The notes: generated by a model not told the origin, from the letters alone. Counted from the stretch's first letter, positions 37,175-49,733 are shown. The stretch is DNA of 64,000 nt from Azadirachta indica (GCA_022749755.1 CM040444.1:17901274-17965273); one strand, 5' to 3'. Translations and numbers: made by a program.

Positions 37175-39773
37175 TCACTCTTTCAAACTAAGCCTTGCAT
37201 TTTGCACTTTCACTGACAGCTTCAACTTCTGCTCTTCCATGTCTCTCAAAACAGCCAGCAGATTTGCTCTGTATACTTCGCACCGATGATTAATATTCTC
37301 TAACTCTGCAGTCATTTCACGAATTTTCTTTTCCTTCTCATCCTGATGCAGTGAAGGGGAGAAAAATCAAGGATCAGTCATTCTGCCAATCAGGGGAGAA
37401 TACAAAAAAATCTCTACCAAGAATGGAAGAGAAGCAACTTTAACTCACCAAAGAATAAAAATCTTAAATACATAATGAAAATATTGGTCATGATAAAATA
37501 CAAAAAACGATGCTTTAGTTGGTGAACGCAAAGATCAGTTAGATTTCAACAACAAATGACTTTCATTCTTAAACAAATGAAACCAACACGAAATGCTAAG
37601 CAGTTCTGCAAACTCTTCAGTTTATGCATGTTTAGATCTTCTCTACATGAAACAAGTAAATAATTTTACATTAACATGAATTTTGCAGTAAACACTGAAC
37701 CTGTACATTATAAAGTTTGTATTTTGACCATTAACTGTCCAATTGAGCAGCTTGAGGAAGCTAGTATCATTTGACAGCGTAAGGAGCAGAGACAATAAAC
37801 AAACTCTTTTAAGTAATAACAGACACAACTAGAATCATGTTCCAATATGAGCAAATAACTCAAAAAGAAAATAAAAGAACTGCTAGTAGGAAATAGTTCT
37901 ACATGGGTTTTTAAAATGAATTTACACCTTCAATTGACTATTGTTAGATAAAGATATTGTACAATTTCATGAATTGAAAGGCATAACAGGGAGAGATGTT
38001 TGGTGAGAGACCATATAATTACTTGTAATAATTTTCTTTTTTCATTTTTCAGAAAATTTATGAGCCGCAGTTATACTGGGAAAAAAAAGTAATCATTAGG
38101 TGATAGTTTTTTCCATGACCATAATTTGTATTTTGATTAAAAGGAGACTTTTAATCTATTAATTAGATGGATCACACATTATATATTGGATTTTCATCCT
38201 TTTCTTTTTTTATTTACTCTGACAGAAATCAATATTTACTAGATTTCATCTTGAAACTAGCAATCATTGAACTCTATCGGTTGTGGAAGAAACTAACCGC
38301 AGATTGATGTATTGGGGTTTGAGTTCCTTCAGATGCATGCAAGTCCTGGCTACCTCCATTGGTCAAAGTGGTGTGCGTGGCTCCAGATCCTTGATTCTTT
38401 GCAGCAATGACCTTATTTGCAGCTTCTCGTAAAGCATCCATTGCCACATTATAGATATGGATAGATTTTGCCCCTTCTTCCACATATTTTATTGCTTCCT
38501 GGCGTAGATTGTTATACCGAACTGTTAAAGACTCTTGAGCACTCTTTGGCATGTCACATCCACGCTCGTCCACTGCAGATCCAGTCTTGGCATTTCTTGT
38601 CCATCGTTTTAGTAAATATTGAGAAGGAAGTGTAAGAACATTTTTGGCTCTGAAAACGGCTAATATATGCCTACAAATTATTCCCGAATATTCAAACATC
38701 TGGCAGCTGCAGCCAGCTTTCAACTCAAAAGAATTGAAATTGACAGTTCGCGCTTTGTGGTCTTCCCCAAATTTGGCCACACGGTATGTGGTGACAGCTC
38801 CTGTTTCATCAATTCTAGTTGCAGGATTAGCAAGTGTCTCAACCAATTCCTCTTGAAATTTCAGGAACACTCTTCTGGTATAGAGGCTCGCTGCTTGTTT
38901 CTCCATAGGAGATGGTGTCTTCAGAACTGGTGTGCAGTTTGTTGTGTCATAATCAGCCTTAAATTCCTTCTCGTGCCAACTTGCTATGGCTTTCTCGTAC
39001 TGTTTAATCAACATCTGTGCAGTGGTTGAGGCAGTTATGTAACCATCAAAGAACAAGCTTCCTCCGCTTCTATCAGTACTAGATATCTCCCCAAAAAATG
39101 CATCCCGCATATAAACGGGGACCCACTGTTGCCGTGCATTGTACATTGACTGGAGCCATTCATTATCCATAACATAGTACCTTTGCAGCAGTGACTCCCA
39201 ACATGATTCAAACTCTTCAATTGACTCAGTCTCATTAATACACTTCTGAAATTCTGTTTCAAATGTAGGATGTGATTGATATATTTGAGCCAGCTTCTCT
39301 TGGGTTTCTCTAAATATGCCCCACTTACAAAAACGGTGGCGGGTTTCTGGAAGGACCTGTGAAACAGCAACCTGAATCAACCGATCTGGGTCGGTAGTGA
39401 TAGAAACTGGCCGGCATCCGGACATTGCCTGAAGCCAAGTTTGAAACAACCAAATGAATGAAGATTCAGATTCATTGAGAATTAAGGCACAACCAAACAA
39501 CACAGGCTGTCCGTGATGATTCAGTCCGGTGAATGAGGCAAATGGAACCCTATACCGATTAGTCCTGTATGACGTGTCAAATGTGACAGTGTCACCAAAG
39601 TAAGAATAATTCATCCTGGATGCTGCATCAGCCCAAAATATGTTTCCACCAGTGTGATCATTATCACCCTGAACTGCATAAAAGAAAGCAGGATTCTCAG
39701 CCTGCATCCGTTTCAAGTAGTCCAAGACATGCTGACCCCCGCCACCAAGGGTCCTCTGTCTGCTGGCATTCAT
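37175..39773 (-). CDS. FRS9: FAR1-related sequence 9-like protein, MULE-transposase-derived, lacking the FAR1 DNA-binding domain
   Basis: Nuclear protein of the FHY3/FAR1 family, domesticated from Mutator-like transposases; FRS9 acts in phytochrome signalling in Arabidopsis (recalled). Exons 39773-38298 and 37342-37175 give 547 aa, against a recalled 545 for Arabidopsis. It starts MNASRQRTLGGGG, just where the transposase-like region begins, so the N-terminal zinc-finger half seen in its neighbour is absent. MULE domain about 55-155 (FGDTVTFDTSYR, HHGQPVLFGC, SITTDPDR). The RFCKWHI motif reads RFCKWGI: the zinc-type histidine is replaced by G152. SWIM finger CSCQMFEYSGIICRH (C355, C357, C367, H369) is intact. 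The second exon encodes a coiled coil (CEVYRANLL) also present in FRS5. A splice acceptor at 39791-39790 suggests a 5' UTR intron. Tandem with FRS5, same strand. Confidence 0.93.
37343..38297. other. Large FRS9 intron
   Basis: A 955-nt AT-rich intron runs between the transposase-like exon and the coiled-coil exon (donor GTTAGT, acceptor ATCAG on the minus strand). No gene is seen inside. Confidence 0.85.
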
Positions 39774-40600
39774 GTACTCCGAAAATCAACTGTAGCAGTA
39801 AGAAAGGAAGGAATACAGCAGTTAATCCCCTAATCTAAGTTTTTCCTAGTACAAATAGAATTTCAAGGTCCCCACAAAAAAAGAGTAGATTTTAAGAAAA
39901 AAAGAAAGAACAGGTTTTGGAGAATATTATAGCTTTGAATAAAGAGGAGGCAAAAGAAAACAAAAATGGCTAAACCCAACTACTATAAGATTGAAATGAA
40001 ACACTGCCTCCGAATGAAAATGGAAACACAGAGCATATGCTATGGAAAGCAACTAAATGCGTAGCAGTTTGTACCCACTAATCTTAAAATAACAAGCAAA
40101 ATCTTCGAACGAAAATTTTGATCGAGAAGTTTTCCACTTTAAATAAACCAAACAGGTGAATTCAAAAGATTTAAAAAGAAAAGCATACTCCCCAGCAAAA
40201 AATTCCGGTATTCTAAGATAAATATAAGAATAGTAATAACTAAAATGAAACAAGGAAGATAAAAATAAAATAAAAATGGAGAAGAGAGGAACTGACCCAA
40301 AACGCCAACCGTAATCTTTGAGCAGAGAAGATGGTGTTGTTGGGATTTCGTAATTTTTTTTTATTTCTAGGGTTCCAATCGCTGTATTTGTTTTGACCGA
40401 GAAACTCTGAGGGAGATTCCGGGGATAAAAATGATAGTGCTGGGGTTTGGAAACTCAACAAACTTCCAACTCGGCTGGCTCATAACTCGCAACTCCATTT
40501 CATGAGATAGACGAGTGTGACCCATTTGACCAATTTTGTCGCCACTCAGTTTTCTAGTCTTTCGTGGCGTGGGCTTTCCCCACGGTTCATTCATTAATAA
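39774..40600 (-). promoter_or_regulatory. FRS9 5' leader with probable UTR intron and a relic of lost coding sequence
   Basis: Read on the minus strand, a splice acceptor (CTACAG, ending at 39790) is followed by TTGATTTTCGGAGTAC and then the start ATG. This stretch can be read as VDFR..YM, like VDCRNYM in FRS5, with one base missing, so the leader preserves ancestral coding sequence out of frame. Upstream DNA to about 40600 is presumed leader intron and promoter. No clear TATA box was identified. Confidence 0.5.
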
Positions 40601-42001
40601 TAATATAATAAGCTCTTAAATCATTTTACTGCCCTAGAGCTTATTACACAAAATCAATTAAAATCTATTTAGTCACGTCTTGTGTTTTATGATATTAAGA
40701 GCTTATTACTCAAAAAATCTAGAGCTTTTTCTGGTCATACCCTTTTAAGGCAACATTCAAGCTTCAATTATCAGAAAGGGGCACCATAAATTAATCGAAT
40801 TGAATTTAACTCTTCCAAACGGTTTGAAGAAGACAATTTGGTACCATAAATTATTAGCATTGAGTTTAACAATTCCAAAATAGAGTAATAATAAGCTTCC
40901 AGTCTTGTATCTCAAGTGATGTAGAAGTTAACATGTCAATGCATAAACTCCCATTTTACTCAGAAAGTGTAATATTATTAACAAAAATTTGCTTAAAAGG
41001 AAGAGTGTATGAAACCATACACTCGTATGCATTTTTATACATCTGGTGCGTGAAAAGCTCTGATGGACGAGAGTTACCACGTATTACTCACCCTGTTAAT
41101 TTGGAGAAGGAAAAAGAAAAATGCTTATTACATCCCAAGCAACAACGAAAGCGACAATTTTCAAACATCTAGCTTATGGGATCTTCCTCTACAATTTACA
41201 TCCTAACAGTGATAAAAAAAAAAAAATTACAACTGGCCTACGAGGACAAAATCAACACTGAAAGTACAGCACTGTACCAATCTAACCTATTATGAATTTC
41301 TCCTATATGGCATGCCAATCGAAAGTATGAAGGCATTCAGCATCATGCAAATGCTTCCCACTTCCACCCTATCGAAATAACAAGCATCTTTACTCTTTAC
41401 AGATTTATCTGCAAAATATAGCCATCAGTTCATCCCAATACGGCAGAGATTGCTATAATTTGTTGATGCTGCAGTCTAACTTGTACATCTTTATCTACAT
41501 TTGTGATGAAAGCTCGCATAAGACATTTTCTCTGCAAGGCCATAATTATAAACTTTACATGTTGAAGCCCAAAAAAAAAAGGAAAAAAAAAAGAAACAGA
41601 ATAAGATAAATGCACACACACACACAAAGAGAGAGGTGAAATCCAAATTATTCCTTAAGAAGTTAATCTGCAGCCAAAATCATCAACATGGACACTGCAC
41701 ATTGCCAACTGATGACCATATACATTCTTCTCTCATGGTCATGGTCTGAGATTGTAACCAAGAATTTCCTCGTAACAAAATGTACACACAAGACCTCCCA
41801 TTGGAATAATCACTTCAAATTGACCACATATGCATCTCAAGGTATACAATACACACTATACAGGGCAATGTTAAATTAAAAGTTAACCTATTTCTAAACA
41901 GCCAACAGGTAGATGTAACAGCCTTGTCAGTGAAAGATTCTAGAAGTACAGATTAACAGAAAAATTAAAAGTAAACTACAAAATAAAATTGTATTGCACC
42001 T
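40601..42001. other. Spacer between FRS9 promoter and FRS5 3' end
   Basis: AT-rich sequence without a supported gene. It contains the FRS5 3' UTR (minus strand) at its right side and a short (CA)n near 41613-41626. Small ORFs are unsupported. Confidence 0.7.
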
Positions 42002-43239
42002 TTAGAGGCTATCCTTCATACTAATTTTTATGTTTTGCACTTTAATTGACAACTGTAGCTTATGGTCTTCAATATCTTTCAAAACTGAAAGCAGGTTAGC
42101 CCGATAAACTTCACACTTCCGACTTGCAAAGTCCTGCTCATTTGTAAGTTCTCGAATTTTTTTGTCCATATCGTCCTGCAAAGTAATACATGAAAAATGA
42201 AACTCCAACAGACAGCAACAGCAGATTATACCCATATCATCTCACATTGTTGGCCTCAACCACGTTAATAGAACTATGAGTGGAGCATACACAATACTAG
42301 GGTATCACAGGGCGTGCAGTAGAATGACAATGCTTCTGATTCACATGCCATTTCAACAAAAACTATGACTGGTACATGGAGTTAGAAGACTGCTATTAAG
42401 ATGGCCTCCTATGAACCAAATCACGCAAAACCTATACTTGTGAACCAGCAGTACACTCAAAAGAACATACTACAACAACAAACACAGGAGAGAAAAGAAA
42501 ACATAAATAGCTCCAAAACATTCTCCCAATCTCTAAAAATAAAGTATGCAGTAAATTCCCATGAACTAACACTTAAAATTTCTGTACAACATACATCATC
42601 TGACTGAGAAATAAATGATGGAAAAAAACTAAAAGAAAACTCCCGACTCTCTGACACCAATCACTACAAACAAAAAATGTCTTACACTATGTATGCTACA
42701 ATCAATCAGAACAATACTCCAACAAGAGCATGAAATGTACTATGCATCTCAGAGTCAGACCACTGGCAGTGCTTTTGAAGCACAATATTTTCCTTCAGCG
42801 GCTTAAAAATGCCCAGTACACATTTACCAAACCAAAAAAGTTATTTAACAACACCCTCATTGGAATATATTTTAAAAGTTAGGAAACAAAATGAAGCACT
42901 GCACAGCAACAGAATGGAAAAAGATTCTCACCTCGGACAAAGGTTGGCTGGAGATTGCACAATGATTCCCACTCACAGTACTTGCCCTATTTGCATCACC
43001 TGCAGAGCTCCCCCTAATACGCCCATTGACCATGGTAGGTTTACCCTCATTCTTTGCTGCCAGAGCAACTCTTTTTGCAGCCTCTTGCAGAGCATCTATT
43101 GCGACATTGTAAGTCTCTATAGCCTTTGCCGCTTCGTCAACAAATTTGAATGTCTCATGTCGTAGGGTATTGAATCGGACTGTATGAGATTCTAGATAAT
43201 TGGTATATACATCATTAGAACGTTCTTCTAATATGACAC

Positions 43240-43273
<34 letters not shown>

Positions 43274-45118
43274 ATAATGAGACGGGAGAGTAAGAACATT
43301 GGTGACTCGAAAGACTGCCAATACATGTCTGCAGAGAAGACCTGAAAACTCAAACATCTGGCAAGTACAAGAAGCTTTCATCTCCAGAACATTGAATTTG
43401 ACATAGTAAGCTTTATGATCCTCACCAAACTTTGCTACTTGATATGTAATGATCTCCCCATCATCCTCAGCTTTTGATGCCATGAATGTTAATGTCCCAA
43501 CGAGTTCCTCTTGAAATCTCATAAACAATTTTCTCGTATATAGCTCAGATGCTTGCCTCTCCATTGGAGATGGAGTCTTCAAAACTGGGGAAGTATTCAT
43601 TGTATCATAGTCTGCTTTCACTTCTTTCTCATTTCGAGACTCTAGTGCTTTCTCATACAGTTTAAAAAACTGATTTAGATTAGTTGATGCATTCACATAC
43701 CCATCAAAGTATGAATTCATACTATCACTTCGCTGGGTTATGGACATTTCCGCGAAAAAAGTGTCACGCAGATAAACAGGAACCCACTGCCTGCGAGCAG
43801 CATAAATTGTCTGAAGCCACTCATGATCCCTGAGTTCATATCTATCAACCAGTGAGAGCCAGCAAGACTCAAATTCCTCAATTGACTCAGTCAAGTTAAC
43901 ACATTTATGAAATTCTGCTTCAAAATGTGGATGCTGAAGAAACACATGGGACAATTTCTCTTGGCATTTTTTGAAGATGTGCCACTTGCAAAAACGATGG
44001 CGGGTGTCCGGGAAAACCTGGGTGATTGCTGAACGTATCACTGCATCATGATCAGTTGTTATTGACACTGGAGGACATCCAGACATTGCCATAAGCCATG
44101 TCTTAAACAACCAAATAAATGATGCTTCAGATTCATTTATCAAGAATGCACAACCGAACAATACAGGCTGCCCGTGATGGTTTACCCCAGTGAAAGGTGC
44201 GAAGGGCAATCGATACCTATTGGACCTGTAGGTTGTGTCAAAGGTAACAGTATCACCAAAGTAAGTATAGTTAGTCCTAGCCTTTGGATCAGCCCAGAAG
44301 ACATTGCCCATAGACTGGTCTTCATCTCCCTGCACGGCATAAAAAAAATTGGGGCTCTCTGTATGCATTTGTTTCAAATAATCCAAAAGGAGCTGAATAT
44401 CTCCTTCTAAACTCCTCTGGCGATTATTTCTCATGTAATTCCTACAGTCCACTTCCGTAAATCCTACTTTGCTTATTCCACCGTATTCTTTTATTAAGGC
44501 TGACATGATCCTACGAGGGCCCATTCCAGCTGCCTGCAAGGTATCAATCAAGGTCTTAGCAGGACCTGAGATTTGCCTATGAGAACGAAGGCAATGAACC
44601 TGGTCCGGTGGAACAAGCTCGTGATTGTGTTCTTTCACAAAACCAGACACAACCCACTTTCCAGAATCCTGCATTTTTACAGACAACGACGCTTTGCATC
44701 CCACTCTAGTAATAGTTCGAGGTCGCTTGATCTCCCTATCCTTTGTACGCTTCTCATTCAAATTTCTAAACCCTTCTTTAGCACAAACAAATTGTCTTTG
44801 GATAATAGCTCCATCTCGCCTAGAACGACGAGATGAACTCACGCGGGTACTAAACCCTACACGACGAGCATAGGAATTGTAAAACGCCTTGGCAGCTTCT
44901 TCGGACTCAAATTCCATGCCCTCGTAAGGTTCAAGATCCAACAAATCACCCTCAGGAAGGAAAATTTCGCCACTGCCACCAGCAGTAATAGGAAGAGGAC
45001 TGTCAACCATGTCCTCTTCATCAACATGGTGGGAAATGTCCATAGCATCGTCATCTCCGTCTCGCCCACTACTCCCTCCTCCCAAACCTATATCAAATTC
45101 CAGAACCTCGCTATCCAT
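42002..45118 (-). CDS. FRS5: FAR1-related sequence 5-like transcription factor, MULE-transposase-derived
   Basis: FHY3/FAR1-family transcription factor of light signalling and development, acting in the nucleus. Exons 45118-42932 and 42175-42002 give 786 aa (recalled Arabidopsis FRS5 788). An acidic N-terminus precedes the FAR1 DNA-binding domain at about 62-170 (EPYEGMEFESEEAAKAFYN, FVCAKEG, RVGCKA, HNHEL), a WRKY-GCM1-type C2H2 fold. The MULE transposase core at about 275-385 has FGDTVTFDTTYR, HHGQPVLFGC, SITTDHDAV and an intact RFCKWHIF (H380). SWIM zinc finger CTCQMFEFSGLLCRH at about 584-598. The C-terminal exon encodes a coiled coil (KIRELTNEQ, CEVYRANLL, KVQNIKISMKD). The start is the first ATG in frame with MDSEVLEFDIG. 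Arabidopsis FRS5/FRS9 are recalled as adjacent loci, as here. Confidence 0.95.
42176..42931. other. FRS5 intron
   Basis: A 756-nt GT-AG intron on the minus strand, at the same place and phase in the protein as the FRS9 intron. No gene inside. Confidence 0.85.
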
Positions 45119-45540
45119 CGCTAAAATCTATGACAATATAAATAAATTTTTTCCTCTACAATCTAGTAGCAAACTAAATATAGCAAATTTGCATTGATAC
45201 ACAGGAAATAAACACAAGAACTGACCATGTTATGCACCAAAGTTAAAGTCTTCGTCTCTCAAGAATAAAGAATGTCAACCCAGCAAAGAAAAGGAGTGCA
45301 AGCACCGTGAAAAGACTTACAAAGAGAGGATTTTGTAAGTGTTCTAGGGTTTTGTAAAGAGGGGCAGAAAAACCCTAGAAAGCAAAGCAGGTTGAATTGC
45401 GGATTCTAGTGAAATTGATGAGAATTTGGTTCTGGGTTTTAGGTGATTGAATTAAGGAAACAAGATAAAAAAAGGTAACTTTTCTGCGTTCGGGAGAAAG
45501 AAAGAGAGAAGAGAAAGCGTCAAGCGTGGCGTTCCGAGGG
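45119..45540 (-). promoter_or_regulatory. FRS5 5' leader with telo-box inverted repeat
   Basis: The presumed transcribed leader and proximal promoter. It contains a perfect 12-bp inverted repeat, TTCTAGGGTTTT at 45342-45353 and AAAACCCTAGAA at 45369-45380, separated by 15 nt; each arm carries the telo-box AAACCCTA. A purine-rich stretch (GAAAGAAAGAGAGAAGAG) follows at about 45495-45515. Confidence 0.65.
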
Positions 45541-47518
45541 GCGGGTTCCGGTGTTGTACTTTCTAATCCAGCTTCGCTTTTGACCCCTGGTTACAAGATA
45601 CTATCCACCGTCCGATCTCATATACAAATGATCCAGTCTCTTTATGCCTCTTTTAGATCGGACGATTCTAATAAAGGCAATCTTGATGATCGAGAAGCTC
45701 TTTTTTATCCTCTTGCAATCGCTCGCTGCAGAATCGCCAAAAATGAAAGGTGTAAAATGGGTTGGGCCACCCCAATCGGTAATGGGCTGAATCTGTTTCC
45801 ACTAGAAGTCCAATCGGATTTGTTTATGGGCCAAGCTAAATACTGCCTCTTCAGCCCACCCATTAGGATATGTCAAAATATTCGTATTTATTTATTTCCT
45901 TCATTAAAAGTTAAAGATAGAAAAATTGCAGACACATCAATTTCCTCTTCTGAGATCAAAACAAAGGTAAAAATGAACGTTGAACAATTTAATTAAAGAG
46001 AAAGGAGAGAGAGAGAGAAACAAATTAGAATAGGAAAGGTGGTGTAAAAGAGAAGCAATTTGGACTGTTGACTGAAATCTTTGCCATTTGCATCTCTATT
46101 CCTAGTTTGACCATAAATTAATCAATGTTTGGTTTTTAATTTACTCCCAATTAGACACTGGACCATAGACCACACAATATCTCAAGTCCATGTCTCTCCC
46201 TGTATTCCTACTTTCTTGTTTTTCCTGGTGCTTGATATATTGAAGGAGATTAGCTGCCTACACTCCACTACTAGTATTCCAATATTATTATAAATTATAG
46301 GTTTTTCTTTAATTCAAATTTCAGTATTGTTTTACGTACACTAAATTTACACAGATTTAGAGTAAAATATTACTAATGTGCATTAGATATTAACTAAAAA
46401 TTATGGATACACACACACACACACACACATATATACATACATATATATAAATGTATTTCATTTCATAAATCTTCCCCATTTTAAATAATTCATCAAGCAT
46501 CCTTGAATATTGACAAAACAATTTGATAGAGAGGTGAGATCATATTCATGACCTCACTGCAAAAATATATATATATATATATATATATATAAAGATGAGA
46601 TGATCCTTTTTGCCCAAGTACTCTTCTTGCTAAAGTAGTACCAAACCTTCGGAATAATCCAGACTGCTGCTTTTTCATAATTTGAATTCCTCTATTTATC
46701 AATTAAAGAGATAAGAATAAGATGACCATCCGAAACTTCTTTAATTAGCTCAAATATTCATGCATGCAAGGAACATTGTTTCAATTCCTTTTGTTCTTTT
46801 CCACCCTGTTAAAGCAATAGTAGACCAGCTGGACCATAACTTGTTAAAGTTATGGATATATAGCTTCTTTGACAATCTCCCAAATATATGTGTATATATA
46901 TATATATATATAAATATAATCAACCTTATTTATTTATTCACATTATTATTATTATATATTGTTTAACTCTTAAACCATATAAAATTTAAAACTTGGACTT
47001 GGTTTTAGAATTACTGTATTCTTCTCTAATTATGAGAACTTATTAATTTGGTAGTTAAACTACAAATTAATTTTTGCTAAGGATATCAATTTTTTATTAA
47101 TATTTAATTTTATTAATTTCATCTCAGCATAGCAAATAATTCCAAATTAGCTAGCTCCTTAATTCTAAACAAAAGGTTAATTTCATCAAGAGAATTGGAT
47201 TCTGGCACTTACTTGCGTCCATAATTATATATATGTATATGATATGATATGTCATGTCCATAAGCAAGTTATATATTCTGAATTTGCTTTGTGAAACTAA
47301 AGTAAAGCATCTTACTAGAATACTTTTAAAAAATCTCTTTTGGCCAATTGCAAGGCTGCTATCTATTCAAAAGAATACAAACCATTATTATAACTTTATT
47401 CCTATATGTAATATTAATTAATCTTTATATCCGTGCATATATATATATATATATCTATAAATATAACCTAGCTATCTAGCTAGGGAGGTAATTGTCTCCT
47501 TTTCCTGATCAGAGAATT
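45541..47518. other. Spacer between FRS5 and DC1 gene
   Basis: No supported gene. A 156-codon plus ORF at 45526-45996 has no recognisable domain and overlaps the FRS5 promoter, so it was not called. (AC)n lies at about 46411-46429, (TA)n at about 46566-46591 and 46894-46912, and another (TA)n at about 47438-47453 close to the DC1 start. A plausible TATA region for DC1 lies at 47452-47466. Confidence 0.7.
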
Positions 47519-48286
47519 ATGAAACAATACAATTTAATTAATATGAGGTTTGACAAAGAAATCTTACACCCTATCCACCAACAACACAAGCTACACTTCC
47601 AATACACAGAGATCCCATTCAACTGTGATGGATGCAAAGAAGCTGGGATTGGCTTGAAATACAGTTGCCAACAATGCGAATTTGATTTACACAAAGCTTG
47701 TGCAATTGCAGCTCCAAGAATCTCTCATTCTTTCTACAAAAAATGCGATTTCCAATTCCATTACCAACCTCCAGGCAACCAACTGAGAGTATGTGATGCA
47801 TGCAGAAACGATGTTTCAGGTTTCGTCTACCATTGCAGGAGATGTGGGTTTGATCTTCATCCTTGTTGTGCAAATCTCCCTCAAGTGTTAGACGACGGAA
47901 AACACTATCTTTACCTCTGTCTGCAACTCTCCGACTCCTGTCATCGTTGCGGCAGGGGCAAAGAACCTGGCTGGTCTTACAGGTCCAAGTGCAAGAGTTA
48001 CAATCTGCATGTTTCCTGTGTTAAGGAGTTGCTGGTAGAAAGTTGGGAAGCTCTGTATTTGAACGTGGACAAGAACAAAGTTAGAGAATTACAGACCAGA
48101 ATTCCAAGCCTGAGGGAAACATTGAAAAACCACCATGGAAATGGAAATAATACTGGAGGTGGGAAGGTGATCATAAGGAAGTGTTGTGAGTTTGCAGGTG
48201 GTGCTGTTCGTCTTATTGTTTCTGCCATGTTAGGAGATCCTACAGCTTTGATTGCTGCTGCGATCGGCGCTTTCATTTCCAAGTAA
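47519..48286 (+). CDS. Cysteine/histidine-rich DC1 domain protein
   Basis: Member of a large plant family with zinc-binding, C1-like DC1 modules, often stress-related; no reaction is known and none is assigned. 255 aa from one exon. Three modules: about 17-62 (HKLHF, CDGC, CQQCEFDLHKAC), 70-117 (CDACRND, CRRCGFDLHPCC) and a shorter third at about 130-167 (CHRCG, KCKSYNLHVSC). A charged linker with Gly/Asn follows, then a hydrophobic C-terminus (RLIVSAMLGDPTALIAAAIG) common in this family that may associate with membranes. The ATG at 47519 is the first in frame. The gene is absent from the recalled Arabidopsis syntenic block and borders MITE-rich DNA. Confidence 0.92.
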   Translation: MKQYNLINMRFDKEILHPIHQQHKLHFQYTEIPFNCDGCKEAGIGLKYSCQQCEFDLHKACAIAAPRISHSFYKKCDFQFHYQPPGNQLRVCDACRNDVSGFVYHCRRCGFDLHPCCANLPQVLDDGKHYLYLCLQLSDSCHRCGRGKEPGWSYRSKCKSYNLHVSCVKELLVESWEALYLNVDKNKVRELQTRIPSLRETLKNHHGNGNNTGGGKVIIRKCCEFAGGAVRLIVSAMLGDPTALIAAAIGAFISK

Positions 48287-48952
48287 TTAAATACAAAGGC
48301 GTATCTAGCTATATGCATGCATGCATGCATATATAAACTCATCATATAATTATATATTTACATATTTATATGTACATAAACATACACAAACTTATATGTA
48401 TGTATGTACGTATGTATATACACATATGGTCCTTCATAACTTTGTATGCATGTTTGTACTTTATTAGAAATGTTATTTGTTATTTGTATAAGATATATAA
48501 TCAATATTTATATTATTTTGTCATTATATATTCAGTATATAAAAGATTATATTAAGAGAAAATGTGAATCCATCATATAAATAATACTTTTTTTTTCTAA
48601 TTTTGGTTGTAAATAAACAGATGAAATTAGCCATAATAATAATATTATCCATCGAATTATGTACACTACAGTTAGTCAAGAAAACGAAATTAAAATTGTC
48701 AGGCAATGAAAGATGTTCTTAAAGTTTTAATTAATGGCAAGCTCGCTTGCAAAGCCAAATTATTAAAAATTGTCGGCCGTACGACGAGATCATGTGTGTC
48801 GATTGGACTGATCATTACTTTAAAAATTAATTAAAGCATGTTTAATAATATCAATAATTTACATTAGGAAAAGCAAGCATATGTAACAGTTTTTAAAATT
48901 AATTAGGTAGAAAGCTAACTACTATACTATATTATTAATACTATACAAACTG

Positions 48953-49262
48953 AGGGCTTATTTATTTTTTTAATTAAAGTTTGAATATAATTATTTATAT
49001 ATTTATTTAAAATTATTTATTTTTTAATTTATATATAAATATTTATTAAAAATATTTTGATATAATTAAGTTAAAAATTTTGATGTACTATTTATTTTTA
49101 TTTTCTGAAGTTTAAATATGAGTAAATCTAAATTTGATTAAAATATAAATCTAATTGATATATTTATTTTTCACCATAAATGTTTGACTGTAAATATTAA
49201 GTTATTTATTTTTATAAAAATAAAAATCTGAAAATGACATATATGTACCCTAAAATATATGA
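48953..49262. mobile_element. MITE family 2, copy A (rearranged)
   Basis: It begins AGGGCTTATTTATTTTTTT and GTTTGAATATAATTATT, matching the left arms at 49818 and 50658. From about 49105 to 49258 the sequence matches the right-hand body of copies C and D in inverted orientation, so this copy appears rearranged or internally deleted. The right boundary is uncertain. Confidence 0.6.
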
Positions 49263-49317
49263 AATAGATGTGGTAAGTTGTTTACATATATAAAGTACTA
49301 AATAATAAACTAAGGGT

Positions 49318-49733
49318 TCGTTTGATATAACTTTTTAAATAGAGTTTTTTAAAGTAAAATTTGTATCTGTAAAACTTTTATAAGTAGAATTTTTAATAAA
49401 AATTTATTAATCATTTGATTGTCATAAATAACTTTTGAGAAAATTTAGCTAATTATTTTAATAAATAAATTTTTAATATTTTATTTTAAAGAAATAACTT
49501 ATAATCTTTTAAAATAAAGTAAAGATATTTTAAATAATTTTATCTTTTAAAAAAGTTGAAAAATGTTTACTGCCAAAATCTAAATTTTGGGTTTTTTCTA
49601 ATAGAAGGAAAATATTTTTTTTAATTTTTAAAAACCTTTTTCTAGTGTCAACCAAAGACATCAAAAATTTGAAAATAATTTTTATTATTAAAAAAAACCT
49701 TTTTGACTAATCAAAAAGTCAAACCAAAAGGAC
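49318..49733. mobile_element. MITE family 1, copy 2 (about 416 bp)
   Basis: Homologous along its whole length to the element at 12231-12654 but in opposite orientation (shared landmarks: TTTAAATA(G/A)AGTTTTTTAAAG, TTTTAATATTTTATTTTAAA and AGTCTAAATTTT-like segments). Ends are TTCGTTTGAT and GGAC. It is flanked by a 9-bp direct repeat ACTAAGGGT (49309-49317 and 49734-49742). A TAA-type duplication is an alternative reading. Confidence 0.8.

Noticed and set aside
45526..45996. 156-codon plus ORF beside FRS5
   Set aside because: No recognisable domain; it overlaps the FRS5 promoter and has no promoter of its own.
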